From contig CAAFXE010000381.1 of assembly GCA_900766915.1 (NCBI GenBank), forward strand, positions 1 through 10,763: a stretch of DNA of 10,763 nt. Reading direction: 5' to 3'. The position numbers and the translations under genes are program-made. The notes beneath the pieces were generated by a model. The model saw only the letters and a program-made list of their open reading frames with translations, was not told the origin of the DNA and did no database searches. Of this stretch, positions 1 to 6,267 are shown piece by piece (the stretch's first letter is position 1; the number at the start of each line of letters is the position of its first letter). This stretch comes from Lachnospiraceae bacterium (GTDB taxonomy: Bacteria > Bacillota > Clostridia > Lachnospirales > Lachnospiraceae).

Positions 1-786
1 ACTGCAACTGTTTCGCCAGACAATGCTACCAACAAAACTGTAATCTGGTCTGTTGACAATGCAAGTATTGCATCCGTTGACAGTAATGGTTTGGTAACTG
101 CCAAAGCAGCTGGTACTGCGACAATTACTGCTCAGGCTTCTAACTTTACAGCCACATGTACAGTAACTGTAACTAAGAATACTGCCAGTGATTCTAATCA
201 GGGTAATTCCAATACTGGTTCAGGCAACACAAATTCTGGATCAAAAAATGATGTAAAAGAAGACAACAATAACAATTCATCTGCAGGGTCTGCAAATACA
301 GTTACAGACATTTATTCAAAAGCATCCGTTGCTAATGCTAACGGAATTGACGGATTAGTTGTCAAATATACAAAACTAGAAATTCCTGATTTGACTGCAT
401 ATAGAGCTGCAATCGGAAACACAACAGTTGCTTGTTTCTTTGACGTGACCGCATGGATTAACGGTAAGAACGGCACAGAACTTGGAAGAGAGATTTCCTT
501 TACTATCGATATTCCTTCAGAATTTTTAAAAGACGGAAGAACATTCTATCTTATTAGAAACCACGAAGGAAAAATCACCAGACTGAATGATATTGATAAT
601 AACGCAAATACCATTACAGTTAAATCCTCTGACTTTTCTGGATATCTTTTAACCTACACAGATTCTGCTGTTAACGGTATATCTCCTAAAACAGGGGACA
701 ACAGCTTTTTAGTTGGCTATATGGCAGTCGCTGTCGTATCACTTGCAGGGATTTTCTTTGCTTCAAAGAAAATAAGAAAAGCATAA
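1..786 (+). CDS. Sortase-anchored surface protein with Ig-like (Big_2) domain, C-terminal part
   Basis: Partial gene: the frame is open from the first base, giving 261 visible residues up to the TAA at 784-786; the true start lies left of the window. Visible residues 1 to about 58 form the end of a bacterial Ig-like Big_2 domain (TVIWSVDNASIASVD, then GLVTAKAAGTATITA). A Ser/Asn/Gly-rich linker follows at about 60-100, then a beta-rich domain (about 100-225) containing IDIPSEFLKDGRTFYLIR and ending SGYLLTYTDS, a type often seen just before the anchor of clostridial surface proteins. The end is a sorting signal: SPKTGD (residues 228-233, an LPXTG variant), a hydrophobic segment (LVGYMAVAVVSLAGIFF) and a basic tail (KKIRKA). 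I infer covalent attachment to peptidoglycan by a class-B- or D-like sortase; ligand and role are unknown. It converges on the primase-like gene, with a terminator between. Confidence 0.85.
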   Translation, partial: TATVSPDNATNKTVIWSVDNASIASVDSNGLVTAKAAGTATITAQASNFTATCTVTVTKNTASDSNQGNSNTGSGNTNSGSKNDVKEDNNNNSSAGSANTVTDIYSKASVANANGIDGLVVKYTKLEIPDLTAYRAAIGNTTVACFFDVTAWINGKNGTELGREISFTIDIPSEFLKDGRTFYLIRNHEGKITRLNDIDNNANTITVKSSDFSGYLLTYTDSAVNGISPKTGDNSFLVGYMAVAVVSLAGIFFASKKIRKA

Positions 787-816
787 GTCTCTAAATAACG
801 ACATTTTCCAATAGAA

Positions 817-858
817 AATCCGGGAGAGAACTAAACGTTCTCTTCCCGGATTTTTTTT
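817..858 (+). terminator. Intrinsic terminator after the surface protein gene, possibly bidirectional
   Basis: A 15-bp stem (817-831 with 837-852, one bulged base, GC-rich CCGGG/CCCGG core) with a 5-base loop is followed by eight T residues (851-858). It closes the plus-strand surface protein gene 30 bases after its stop. Read on the minus strand the same hairpin is followed by a short weaker TTTT run, so it may also stop transcription of the primase-like gene, whose TAG stop (831-833) lies at the loop edge and whose last codons form one arm. Confidence 0.9.
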
Positions 859-2318
859 CTCATACGCTTAATTGTGCTTTCTGATACTCCACAATAGTCT
901 GCAAGCTGCTTTACTGTCAGATTTTCATGATTATCCTTTACTGCCATGTAAATAAATGTACGGTTATCAATAACCGCTCGCTTCTTTTTCCGTTTCTCAG
1001 CCAATTTTTTGTTACTACGCTTCAATGCCTCTTCTCTTGCCTGATCGATACGTTTCTGCGAAAAGTTACAATATGATTCCCTGATGTCCTGTTCTGTAAA
1101 ATCCAACAATTCAGCGATAGTAATATTGCGAAATCTGTAATTATGCTCTCGCAAATAAACACGCTCTATGGTTCGAATCACTTCTTCCCTCATATCCGGA
1201 CTAATATACTTTTCAAGAAATTCCAATGCAGACTCTAATGGCATAATGTTTCTGAGATATGTTGCCATAATCAGGAAAAATTTATTACGATATCCGACTA
1301 TTTGCCCATCATGCCGAAGAAAATAATTGTGCAAATCTTTGACAATATTCCAGTAACGGGCTTTTGGGGTAAAATCCGTATAATACTTCATTCCTTCAAG
1401 CTGCTTTTGTACAGCTGATGCCACAAACACTGGTGCAGTCTTTTTGCTTCTTTTCTTAACAGCAGTTTTTTCCTCTGGCAAATTATCGTGTACCTTTTTG
1501 TTTTTCTCTCGGGTTGCCCTGCTTTTTGCATTTTTTCGTTCCTGACATTCTGTCATGTAATCGTCAATTTCATTTTGAGGACAGTAGAAATAATATAACC
1601 TCATTAAATCATAGTTATCTGATAAGTTCGTGTGATGTAGTGTTGTTAAACACTCTTCATGCTTAACATTATAGGATTTCGGTACTCTCAGTACTCTGCT
1701 GCTGTTTCTGCATGCCTTATCTGCTCCGAAATATGTAATCAGATAATCTGTAAATTGACGTCTGGTAATTTCATTTTCATCAACGGTCAAGTCCAATTTA
1801 TCTATCACATAATACATGTGTAATCCATGCCCGGAACATACAACCCAATTAGGCAAAAAATCTTCTGGAAGTTCATAAGTTTCCATCAACCATAGAGCCA
1901 ATTCGTCCGTTGTCAGAACAGAAAAATCCACATCATCCACATCATCGATGTCAATGAAGATTGAATTTGTGCCGATAACATTACAATCTTTTCTCCAACC
2001 GTCAAACACATTCGGGCAAAAATACAAATTATACTTATATCTTGACAAGATGCATGCATAATCAATCATTTCTCTGACATCATAACACATTAGATTATAT
2101 GTAGCCCCTGCATCCTCAATCATCATCCAAGATTTCCCATGACTCCTGTCTTTAAAAATATCTCCAAAAAATTTCGCAACCTCATCATCATAATGTAATG
2201 TCGAATAATCCAGTAAAAATTGTGTCTGCATTTTCAGCAATTCGTTTTCCGTCAAATTGTCTGGCTCTAAATATGCTTTTTCCGCATATTCATGCAGTAA
2301 GTGTTTCATATATGCCAT
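831..2318 (-). CDS. Primase-like replication protein (archaeo-eukaryotic primase fold) with C-terminal helix-turn-helix
   Basis: 495 residues. The start at 2318 (MAYMKHLL) is chosen because AGGAG stands 10 bases before it; an in-frame ATG at 2351 lies upstream of that site. Residues about 115-220 carry the three motifs of archaeo-eukaryotic primases as seen in RepB-like plasmid primases: motif I IFIDIDD (D123, D125), motif II SGHGLH (S162, H164, H167), and motif III around D200 followed by SRVLRVPKSYNVKH (R208, R211, K214, N217, K219), so the active site looks intact. A lysine/arginine-rich linker spans about 262-300. A helical region at about 310-440 resembles the helical domain that follows the catalytic part in such primases. 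A helix-turn-helix ends the protein (463-495, LTVKQLADYCGVSESTIKRM). Likely role: priming or initiating replication of a mobile element, perhaps also DNA binding at its own promoter. It follows the integrase gene by 101 bases. The family assignment comes from motifs only; the exact family is not recognised. Confidence 0.72.
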   Translation of the reverse strand: MAYMKHLLHEYAEKAYLEPDNLTENELLKMQTQFLLDYSTLHYDDEVAKFFGDIFKDRSHGKSWMMIEDAGATYNLMCYDVREMIDYACILSRYKYNLYFCPNVFDGWRKDCNVIGTNSIFIDIDDVDDVDFSVLTTDELALWLMETYELPEDFLPNWVVCSGHGLHMYYVIDKLDLTVDENEITRRQFTDYLITYFGADKACRNSSRVLRVPKSYNVKHEECLTTLHHTNLSDNYDLMRLYYFYCPQNEIDDYMTECQERKNAKSRATREKNKKVHDNLPEEKTAVKKRSKKTAPVFVASAVQKQLEGMKYYTDFTPKARYWNIVKDLHNYFLRHDGQIVGYRNKFFLIMATYLRNIMPLESALEFLEKYISPDMREEVIRTIERVYLREHNYRFRNITIAELLDFTEQDIRESYCNFSQKRIDQAREEALKRSNKKLAEKRKKKRAVIDNRTFIYMAVKDNHENLTVKQLADYCGVSESTIKRMRKKIREENV

Positions 2319-2328
2319 AAATAAAAGT

Positions 2329-2333
2329 CTCCT
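2329..2333 (-). promoter_or_regulatory. Ribosome binding site deciding the primase-like gene start
   Basis: AGGAG on the minus strand within GGAAAGGAGA, 10 bases before the ATG at 2318. It lies inside the frame opened by the upstream ATG at 2351, which therefore is unlikely to be the real start. Confidence 0.75.
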
Positions 2334-2341
2334 TTCCAAAA

Positions 2342-2354
2342 CTGCATGCATTTT
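2342..2354 (-). repeat. Copy of the AAAATGCA(A/T)GCAG motif upstream of the primase-like gene
   Basis: The minus strand reads AAAATGCATGCAG, which matches 12 of 13 bases with 4113-4101 in front of the integrase gene. It lies 24 bases before the primase ATG and overlaps the palindrome at 2350-2366. Confidence 0.6.
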
Positions 2355-2366
2355 GTATTACAAAAT
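2350..2366. promoter_or_regulatory. 17-bp palindrome upstream of the primase-like gene (candidate operator or origin site)
   Basis: ATTTTGTATTACAAAAT is a perfect inverted repeat with 8-bp arms around one central base, sitting 31 bases before the primase ATG. It could be a dimeric regulator's operator, possibly for the helix-turn-helix of the same protein, or a replication-initiator site. A looser relative occurs upstream of the integrase at about 4138-4157. Function is inferred from position only. Confidence 0.5.
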
Positions 2367-2419
2367 TAGTATGACAGTTTTAGAAAAAAGAAGTTTTTCA
2401 TGGCTACTGATAACTGGTT

Positions 2420-4057
2420 TTACATTTCGTATTCTTCAAGAACATCCTCTGGTGGATTTCCTTTTAATCGTTCTATTCTTGCTTTCTCCAAACGCTTTTC
2501 TTTTTGTGCCTTTCTCCTTGCTTTTTCAAACTCCGTCAGTTTCTGATTTTCTTCCTCACGTTGCTTTTGTGCACGACTCCATTCATCAGATATATCCAGT
2601 TCAATCAAATCCTCCCAGAATCTTGTAATATCCCATCTGGTATCAACATCCTCATTGTATATTGTGTTCGTCACATTCTGCATCGCTTTTGGTAATTCGT
2701 GCCCTACACTCTGATACACCTGAATGAATGATGCCGGAGGGATAATAGTTCCATCAGTTTTCTTTACACCTTGGATTGACAACGTAATATATGTATGTCT
2801 TCCATCATGAATGCGACCATAGGGTAATTCTTCTTTATCTGCTTCTTTTCGTCTCTTATTAATTTGTGCATAAATCTCCTTCCACTTTCTGGACACTTTA
2901 CCAGTATGACACACATAATTCTGCAGCAAATTAATTTCCCATTGCATTACAAATTCATTTCCTTTCACTTTTCTGCCCAGAATTTTTTCCTGCCATTCCT
3001 TATAAAGTACAAGGGTATCAAATCCCAGTTTATGCAGCTCAATTTTTCTGATTTTGTCTCTTTTAGGCAATTTATTCGTTTCAGATGTTGCCAGTTGTAC
3101 TCTATTATGGCATATCGTGACAACCTTGGTATCAAAGTCGATATCCTGCCACATCAACCCGCACAGTTCTCCTCTACGAAGCCCCTGTGTCATGGAAAAT
3201 ACAACGATATATAAAAATGTTGGATCTTCTAGCTGACATGCCTCTTTCATCAATTCTTGGATTTGTTGATATTTCAGTGCTTTTGCCTCATAATCTGTCT
3301 TTTTCATTTTGATTTTTGCAGGGACTACAATATTGTCTTTTACACCATATTTTGCCTTATCCTTTATCATAAAATCCCAGATGGAATTTAAGTGTGATTT
3401 GTATTTTACTATGGAATTTCTCGCAATACCTTTCTTCGCCTCAAACTCAAAATAATTCTCTATCTGCACCGTATCTATAGTTTTTACATAGGTTGTTCGC
3501 TCACCATGAAAATATTGCTTAAAATGATCATTCTGTATACGAAGCTGATTTAAATAGGATTCTGATATAAGCCCGATTTCTACCATTTTTTCCATCTCTC
3601 GGTAAAAATCCTCTGCCGCATCCACAAACTTTACACCATTTTTTTGTCTGATAACTTTTCTTTCTTTTGCTTCAATTTTTTCTTTCTGATGTCTGTTTCT
3701 CCACAATATAGCTTCATCTAAATTGTAGAATGATTTTCTCTCCTGAATTTCTTTCTTCCTGTTTCCGTTGATTTTTTCATCGAATACTTCTTTCCTCCCA
3801 TAACAAATCGTGACTTCATAATTCTGGAATACTCCATCTTTAAATTTTTTACGAATACTCTTTTCTCCCACAACTGCTTCATATGTATAGACTGCTTTTT
3901 TCTTTTTACTTGGGACAGCTTCTACTTGTGGCAGTTCTTCTGCATTCAGTTCCACAATCTCGGTTGCTTCACTATCTTCGATTTCCGCATCCTCTTCCAT
4001 CTCAAGCTGAATTAATCCACTCTCTTCTAATATACTAATTTCTTTCTCTTTAAGCAT
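2420..4057 (-). CDS. Tyrosine recombinase / integrase
   Basis: 545 residues, longer than the usual 350-420 of phage-type integrases. The start at 4057 (MLKEKEIS) is preceded by AAAGGAGG at a 10-base spacing; an in-frame ATG 39 bases upstream precedes that site and is rejected. Order: acidic N-terminal extension (1-45), a possible arm-binding region (about 55-125), a core-binding SAM-like domain (about 143-235), and a catalytic domain (about 258-480). Visible catalytic residues are R294 in TQGLRRGEL, a lysine in the KLPKRDKIRK hairpin (about 329-338), H417 and R420 in HDGRHTY, H453 in VGH, and nucleophile Y467 in NTIYNED. The pentad looks complete, so the enzyme is probably active in site-specific integration and excision. 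A highly charged helical tail (491-545, rich in E, K, R), probably coiled coil, follows the catalytic tyrosine. The gene has its own promoter and is followed by the primase-like gene, probably in one transcript. Its attachment site is unknown. Confidence 0.93.
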   Translation of the reverse strand: MLKEKEISILEESGLIQLEMEEDAEIEDSEATEIVELNAEELPQVEAVPSKKKKAVYTYEAVVGEKSIRKKFKDGVFQNYEVTICYGRKEVFDEKINGNRKKEIQERKSFYNLDEAILWRNRHQKEKIEAKERKVIRQKNGVKFVDAAEDFYREMEKMVEIGLISESYLNQLRIQNDHFKQYFHGERTTYVKTIDTVQIENYFEFEAKKGIARNSIVKYKSHLNSIWDFMIKDKAKYGVKDNIVVPAKIKMKKTDYEAKALKYQQIQELMKEACQLEDPTFLYIVVFSMTQGLRRGELCGLMWQDIDFDTKVVTICHNRVQLATSETNKLPKRDKIRKIELHKLGFDTLVLYKEWQEKILGRKVKGNEFVMQWEINLLQNYVCHTGKVSRKWKEIYAQINKRRKEADKEELPYGRIHDGRHTYITLSIQGVKKTDGTIIPPASFIQVYQSVGHELPKAMQNVTNTIYNEDVDTRWDITRFWEDLIELDISDEWSRAQKQREEENQKLTEFEKARRKAQKEKRLEKARIERLKGNPPEDVLEEYEM

Positions 4058-4067
4058 AAAAAATAAG

Positions 4068-4075
4068 CCTCCTTT
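4068..4075 (-). promoter_or_regulatory. Ribosome binding site deciding the integrase start
   Basis: AAAGGAGG on the minus strand, 10 bases before the ATG at 4057. It excludes the upstream in-frame ATG at 4096. The primase-like gene uses the same 10-base spacing. Confidence 0.8.
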
Positions 4076-4100
4076 CGATTTGCCGTATATATACAAATTT

Positions 4101-4125
4101 CTGCTTGCATTTTCGCTTGCATTTT
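4101..4125 (-). repeat. Tandem direct repeat AAAATGCAAGC over the integrase promoter
   Basis: Two perfect 11-bp copies (4115-4125 and 4103-4113) are separated by one base, a 12-bp period that is a little over one helical turn. The first overlaps the -10 hexamer and the second covers the expected transcription start. This is the layout of an operator for autorepression, or of integrase arm-type sites. The second copy extends to AAAATGCAAGCAG, almost identical to the site upstream of the primase gene. Confidence 0.7.
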
Positions 4126-4149
4126 ATCTTGTTTTTTATGCATTGTAAA
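4121..4149 (-). promoter_or_regulatory. Promoter of the integrase gene
   Basis: The -35 box TTTACA (4144-4149) and -10 box TAAAAT (4121-4126) each match the sigma-A consensus at 5 of 6 bases, with an exact 17-bp spacer. It sits 63 bases upstream of the integrase ATG and about 50 bases past the end of the response regulator gene. Confidence 0.7.
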
Positions 4150-4198
4150 TACGAAAAATGGCTTATTTTCAATATTTTTAAGGATTTATATGCATTTG

Positions 4199-4888
4199 TC
4201 ATACCTTAAATCTGTAGCCTACTCCCCAGATGGTTTCAATATACTGTGGCTTGGATGTATCGTACTCGATCTTTTCACGAATCTTTTTTATATGCACGGT
4301 AACTGTTGCGATATCTCCGATAGATTCCATATCCCAGATTTCCTTAAACAATTCTTCCTTTGTATAAACATGATTCGGATTCTGTGCCAGGAATGTTAAA
4401 AGATCAAATTCCTTGGATGTAAAATTAGTCTCTTCCCCATTGACCCAGACACGTCTTGCAGTCTTGTCGATCTTAATGCCACGAATCTCGATAATATCGT
4501 TATTCGGCATTCCGCTGCTGATCAGTCTTTCATACCGTGCCAAGTGTGCCTTCACTCTGGCAACCATCTCGCTTGGACTAAAGGGCTTGGTCATGTAGTC
4601 ATCCGCACCCATGCCCAGTCCTCTGATCTTATCAATATCATCCTTTTTGGCGGACACGATAATGATCGGTGTATTTTTTGTTTCACGGATCTTTCTGCAG
4701 ATTTCAAAACCATCCACGCCCGGAAGCATCAGATCCAGGATAATGAGGTCGAACTCTTCCTGCAGGGCTCTTGCAAGACCTACGTCTCCCTGATTTTCCA
4801 CCTGTACTTCAAAGCCGCTAAGCTCCAGATAATCCTTCTCCAGATCTGCAATGGCTTCTTCATCTTCTACGATTAATATTTTACTCAT
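4199..4888 (-). CDS. OmpR/PhoB-family response regulator
   Basis: 229 residues, the normal family length. Receiver domain (1 to about 118): acidic pocket E8/D9, phosphoacceptor D52 in LIILDLMLPG, switch S79, and conserved K101 in MTKPF. Winged-helix DNA-binding domain (about 130-229) ends in the typical IETIWGVGYRFKV. The ATG at 4888 has AGGAGG 9 bases upstream. The histidine kinase gene precedes it and overlaps by 8 bases (ATGAGTAA), so the two are co-translated partners. It should act as a cytoplasmic transcription factor phosphorylated by that kinase. The regulon is not evident: no transporter or resistance gene sits next to it. No terminator hairpin is visible after the stop; the AT-rich integrase promoter follows almost at once. 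Confidence 0.95.
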   Translation of the reverse strand: MSKILIVEDEEAIADLEKDYLELSGFEVQVENQGDVGLARALQEEFDLIILDLMLPGVDGFEICRKIRETKNTPIIIVSAKKDDIDKIRGLGMGADDYMTKPFSPSEMVARVKAHLARYERLISSGMPNNDIIEIRGIKIDKTARRVWVNGEETNFTSKEFDLLTFLAQNPNHVYTKEELFKEIWDMESIGDIATVTVHIKKIREKIEYDTSKPQYIETIWGVGYRFKV

Positions 4889-6029
4889 TTGCCGGAACCT
4901 CCTGATATTTTCTGATTACAAGGTACATTACCGTACCAATTCCTTCTTTACTGGTGACCCAGATCTTACCGCCGTGATCTTCCATAATCTTCTTTACAAT
5001 GGAAAGACCGATGCCGCTTCCACCCTTGGAGGAATTTCTCGACGCATCTGTCCGGTAAAACCGGTCGAAAATGTAAGGCAGATCCTTTGCTGCAATACCT
5101 CTTCCGTTATCCTCAATCTCTATCTGTACAAAGTCACCCACATCCTTGACCGTCATATGGATCTTTGTCTCTGCCTTGTCGGAATATTTCTTACTGTTTC
5201 CGATGATATTATTGATCACTCGCTTGATCTGCTCTGCATCTGCGATCATCTGCACGGAGTCATCCACATAATTCTGGTAGGTAAAACCGATATGTTCTTC
5301 CTCCAGTTCTCTGCTTAATTCCTCGGCACAATCCTCAAAATAATCCACTACCGGGATCCGGTTAAAGGTGTACGGAATCTTATTGGTGTCGATTTTGGAA
5401 TAAAAGGTCAACTCATTGATGAGATGATCCATATCAATGGCCTTACTGTAGATCGTCTGTAAATATTTGTTCTGTTTTTCGGGCGTGGTGGCAACTCCGT
5501 CCAGCAGTCCTTCCACATATCCCTTAATAGCGGTAATGGGAGTTTTTAAATCATGGGAAATATTGCTGATAAGTTCCTTGTTCTGCTGGTCTGTCTGTAT
5601 CTTTTCCTCCGCGTTGGCCTTCAGACGCTTCCGCATTTCCTCAAAGTCCTCGCAAAGCTCTCCGATCTCATCCTGATTATGGACTTCCACTTCAAAATCA
5701 AGATTGCCGTTTTTAATATTCTGGGTGGCAACTTTCAGCATCCGAATGGGTGTTACAATGCTGTGATAGATCCAGAACACCAGACAAATGACGATGACCG
5801 GCACCACCAGACAAATCAGGGTGATCAGATTGGAAATGTATTCCCTGACCTGAATTGCGTACATTTTCCCCGCCTGGGCAATCTCTGCCGCAGTGGCCGA
5901 CTCTAACTGCAACTCGTACAACGCATCCATATGATATCTTGTAAATCCGATGATCCCCGTGCTTAACACAAACATGGGAATGCCGATAATAACCAGAAAA
6001 GCAAGGATCAATTTTGTTTTCAGCTTCAT
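4881..6029 (-). CDS. Membrane sensor histidine kinase
   Basis: 382 residues from ATG 6029 (MKLKTKLIL), chosen because GGAG lies 9 bases upstream. An ATG 9 bases earlier would start on top of that site, and a GTG at 6131 would add a 34-residue non-membrane extension. Two membrane segments (about 7-28 and 66-88) enclose only about 37 extracytoplasmic residues, so this is a small-loop sensor that may sense the membrane or an accessory protein. HAMP linker about 88-140, dimerisation/phosphoacceptor box ISNISHDLKTP with H159, then an ATPase domain with N box (NNIIGNSKKYS), G1 (DNGRGI), F box (IFDRFYR) and G2 (GGSGIGLS). All catalytic motifs are intact. It is first in a two-gene operon with the response regulator. 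The stimulus is unknown. Confidence 0.95.
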   Translation of the reverse strand: MKLKTKLILAFLVIIGIPMFVLSTGIIGFTRYHMDALYELQLESATAAEIAQAGKMYAIQVREYISNLITLICLVVPVIVICLVFWIYHSIVTPIRMLKVATQNIKNGNLDFEVEVHNQDEIGELCEDFEEMRKRLKANAEEKIQTDQQNKELISNISHDLKTPITAIKGYVEGLLDGVATTPEKQNKYLQTIYSKAIDMDHLINELTFYSKIDTNKIPYTFNRIPVVDYFEDCAEELSRELEEEHIGFTYQNYVDDSVQMIADAEQIKRVINNIIGNSKKYSDKAETKIHMTVKDVGDFVQIEIEDNGRGIAAKDLPYIFDRFYRTDASRNSSKGGSGIGLSIVKKIMEDHGGKIWVTSKEGIGTVMYLVIRKYQEVPANE

Positions 6030-6121
6030 ATTTCTCATCTCCGAAACTAATCTGCTGCCACAAAGCCATAAGTCACCAGCAGACCTGATTTTTTGCAGCT
6101 GTCCACTACACGTTTTTATAC

Positions 6122-6130
6122 AGTATATCA
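6122..6130 (-). promoter_or_regulatory. Extended -10 promoter candidate for the kinase-regulator operon
   Basis: The minus strand reads TGATATACT: an extended TG element one base before a TATACT -10 box (6122-6127, 5 of 6 consensus). No good -35 box is present at the right distance, as is common for extended -10 promoters. It would give a leader of about 85 bases. The same TGATATACT appears upstream of sfsA. Confidence 0.45.
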
Positions 6131-6186
6131 CAACTTTTTAACACTGCACACGGAAACAATTCGAAATTTTATAAATAAATTATAAA

Positions 6187-6219
6187 CAAGAGAAAGCACG
6201 CTCTGCGAACTTTCTCTTG
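6187..6219 (-). terminator. Terminator downstream of metK
   Basis: The 10-bp arms CAAGAGAAAG / CTTTCTCTTG enclose a 13-base loop. On the minus strand they are followed by the T-rich TTTATAATTTATTT. It is placed to end metK transcription before the kinase operon; the T tract is interrupted, so efficiency is uncertain. Confidence 0.65.
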
Positions 6220-6230
6220 CCATGAACAAT

Positions 6231-6260
6231 AGAGCAGCGGAACTCTCATCCCACTGCTCT
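6231..6260 (-). terminator. Hairpin directly after metK (first of two)
   Basis: AGAGCAG / CTGCTCT arms (6254-6260 with 6231-6237), extendable by two further pairs after one mismatch, begin seven bases past the metK stop. No T tract follows, so on its own it is more likely a 3'-end stabilising hairpin working with the terminator at 6187-6219. Confidence 0.45.
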
Positions 6261-6267
6261 GTAACTC

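Larger units (their letters stand above)
831..4150 (-). mobile_element. Candidate integrated mobile element module (tyrosine recombinase + primase-like replication protein)
   Basis: Two adjacent co-oriented genes encode an integrase and a primase-family replication protein, the minimal gene pair of many integrative elements and phage satellites. The stretch is visibly richer in A/T runs than the kinase, metK and mutY genes to its right, and both genes share upstream repeat motifs not seen elsewhere. The integrase promoter lies only about 50 bp past the end of the response regulator gene, consistent with an insertion boundary near 4150-4200. I could not find a direct repeat marking att sites, and no relaxase, mobilisation or cargo gene is visible, so the limits given are only the gene module. 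The left end could lie beyond the window and might include the surface protein. Confidence 0.5.

Noticed and set aside
91..786. TTG at 91 as the start of the surface protein gene
   Set aside because: The same frame is open from base 1 and encodes the first half of a Big_2 domain, so the gene simply continues leftward out of the window.
1928..1960. Repeated CATCATCCACATCATC stretch
   Set aside because: This is a short run of Asp/Val codons (DDVDDVD) just after primase motif I, a coding effect rather than a separate repeat element.
2319..2351. Upstream ATG at 2351 as start of the primase-like gene
   Set aside because: The good ribosome binding site lies downstream of it, 10 bases before the ATG at 2318, and the extra residues overlap the palindrome and repeat.
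4101..4125. CRISPR repeats or plasmid-type iterons
   Set aside because: There are only two adjacent 11-bp copies with a 1-base gap and no spacers. Position over a promoter fits operator sites better.
786..4200. Direct-repeat attachment sites flanking the integrase/primase module
   Set aside because: Comparing 786-831 with 4100-4200 by eye gave only short AT-rich matches; nothing long enough to call attL/attR.
6030..6131. 34-residue N-terminal extension of the histidine kinase from a GTG at 6131
   Set aside because: It overlaps the putative -10 element, has no ribosome binding site, and would place a polar stretch before the first membrane segment. The ATG at 6029 has GGAG at 9 bases.
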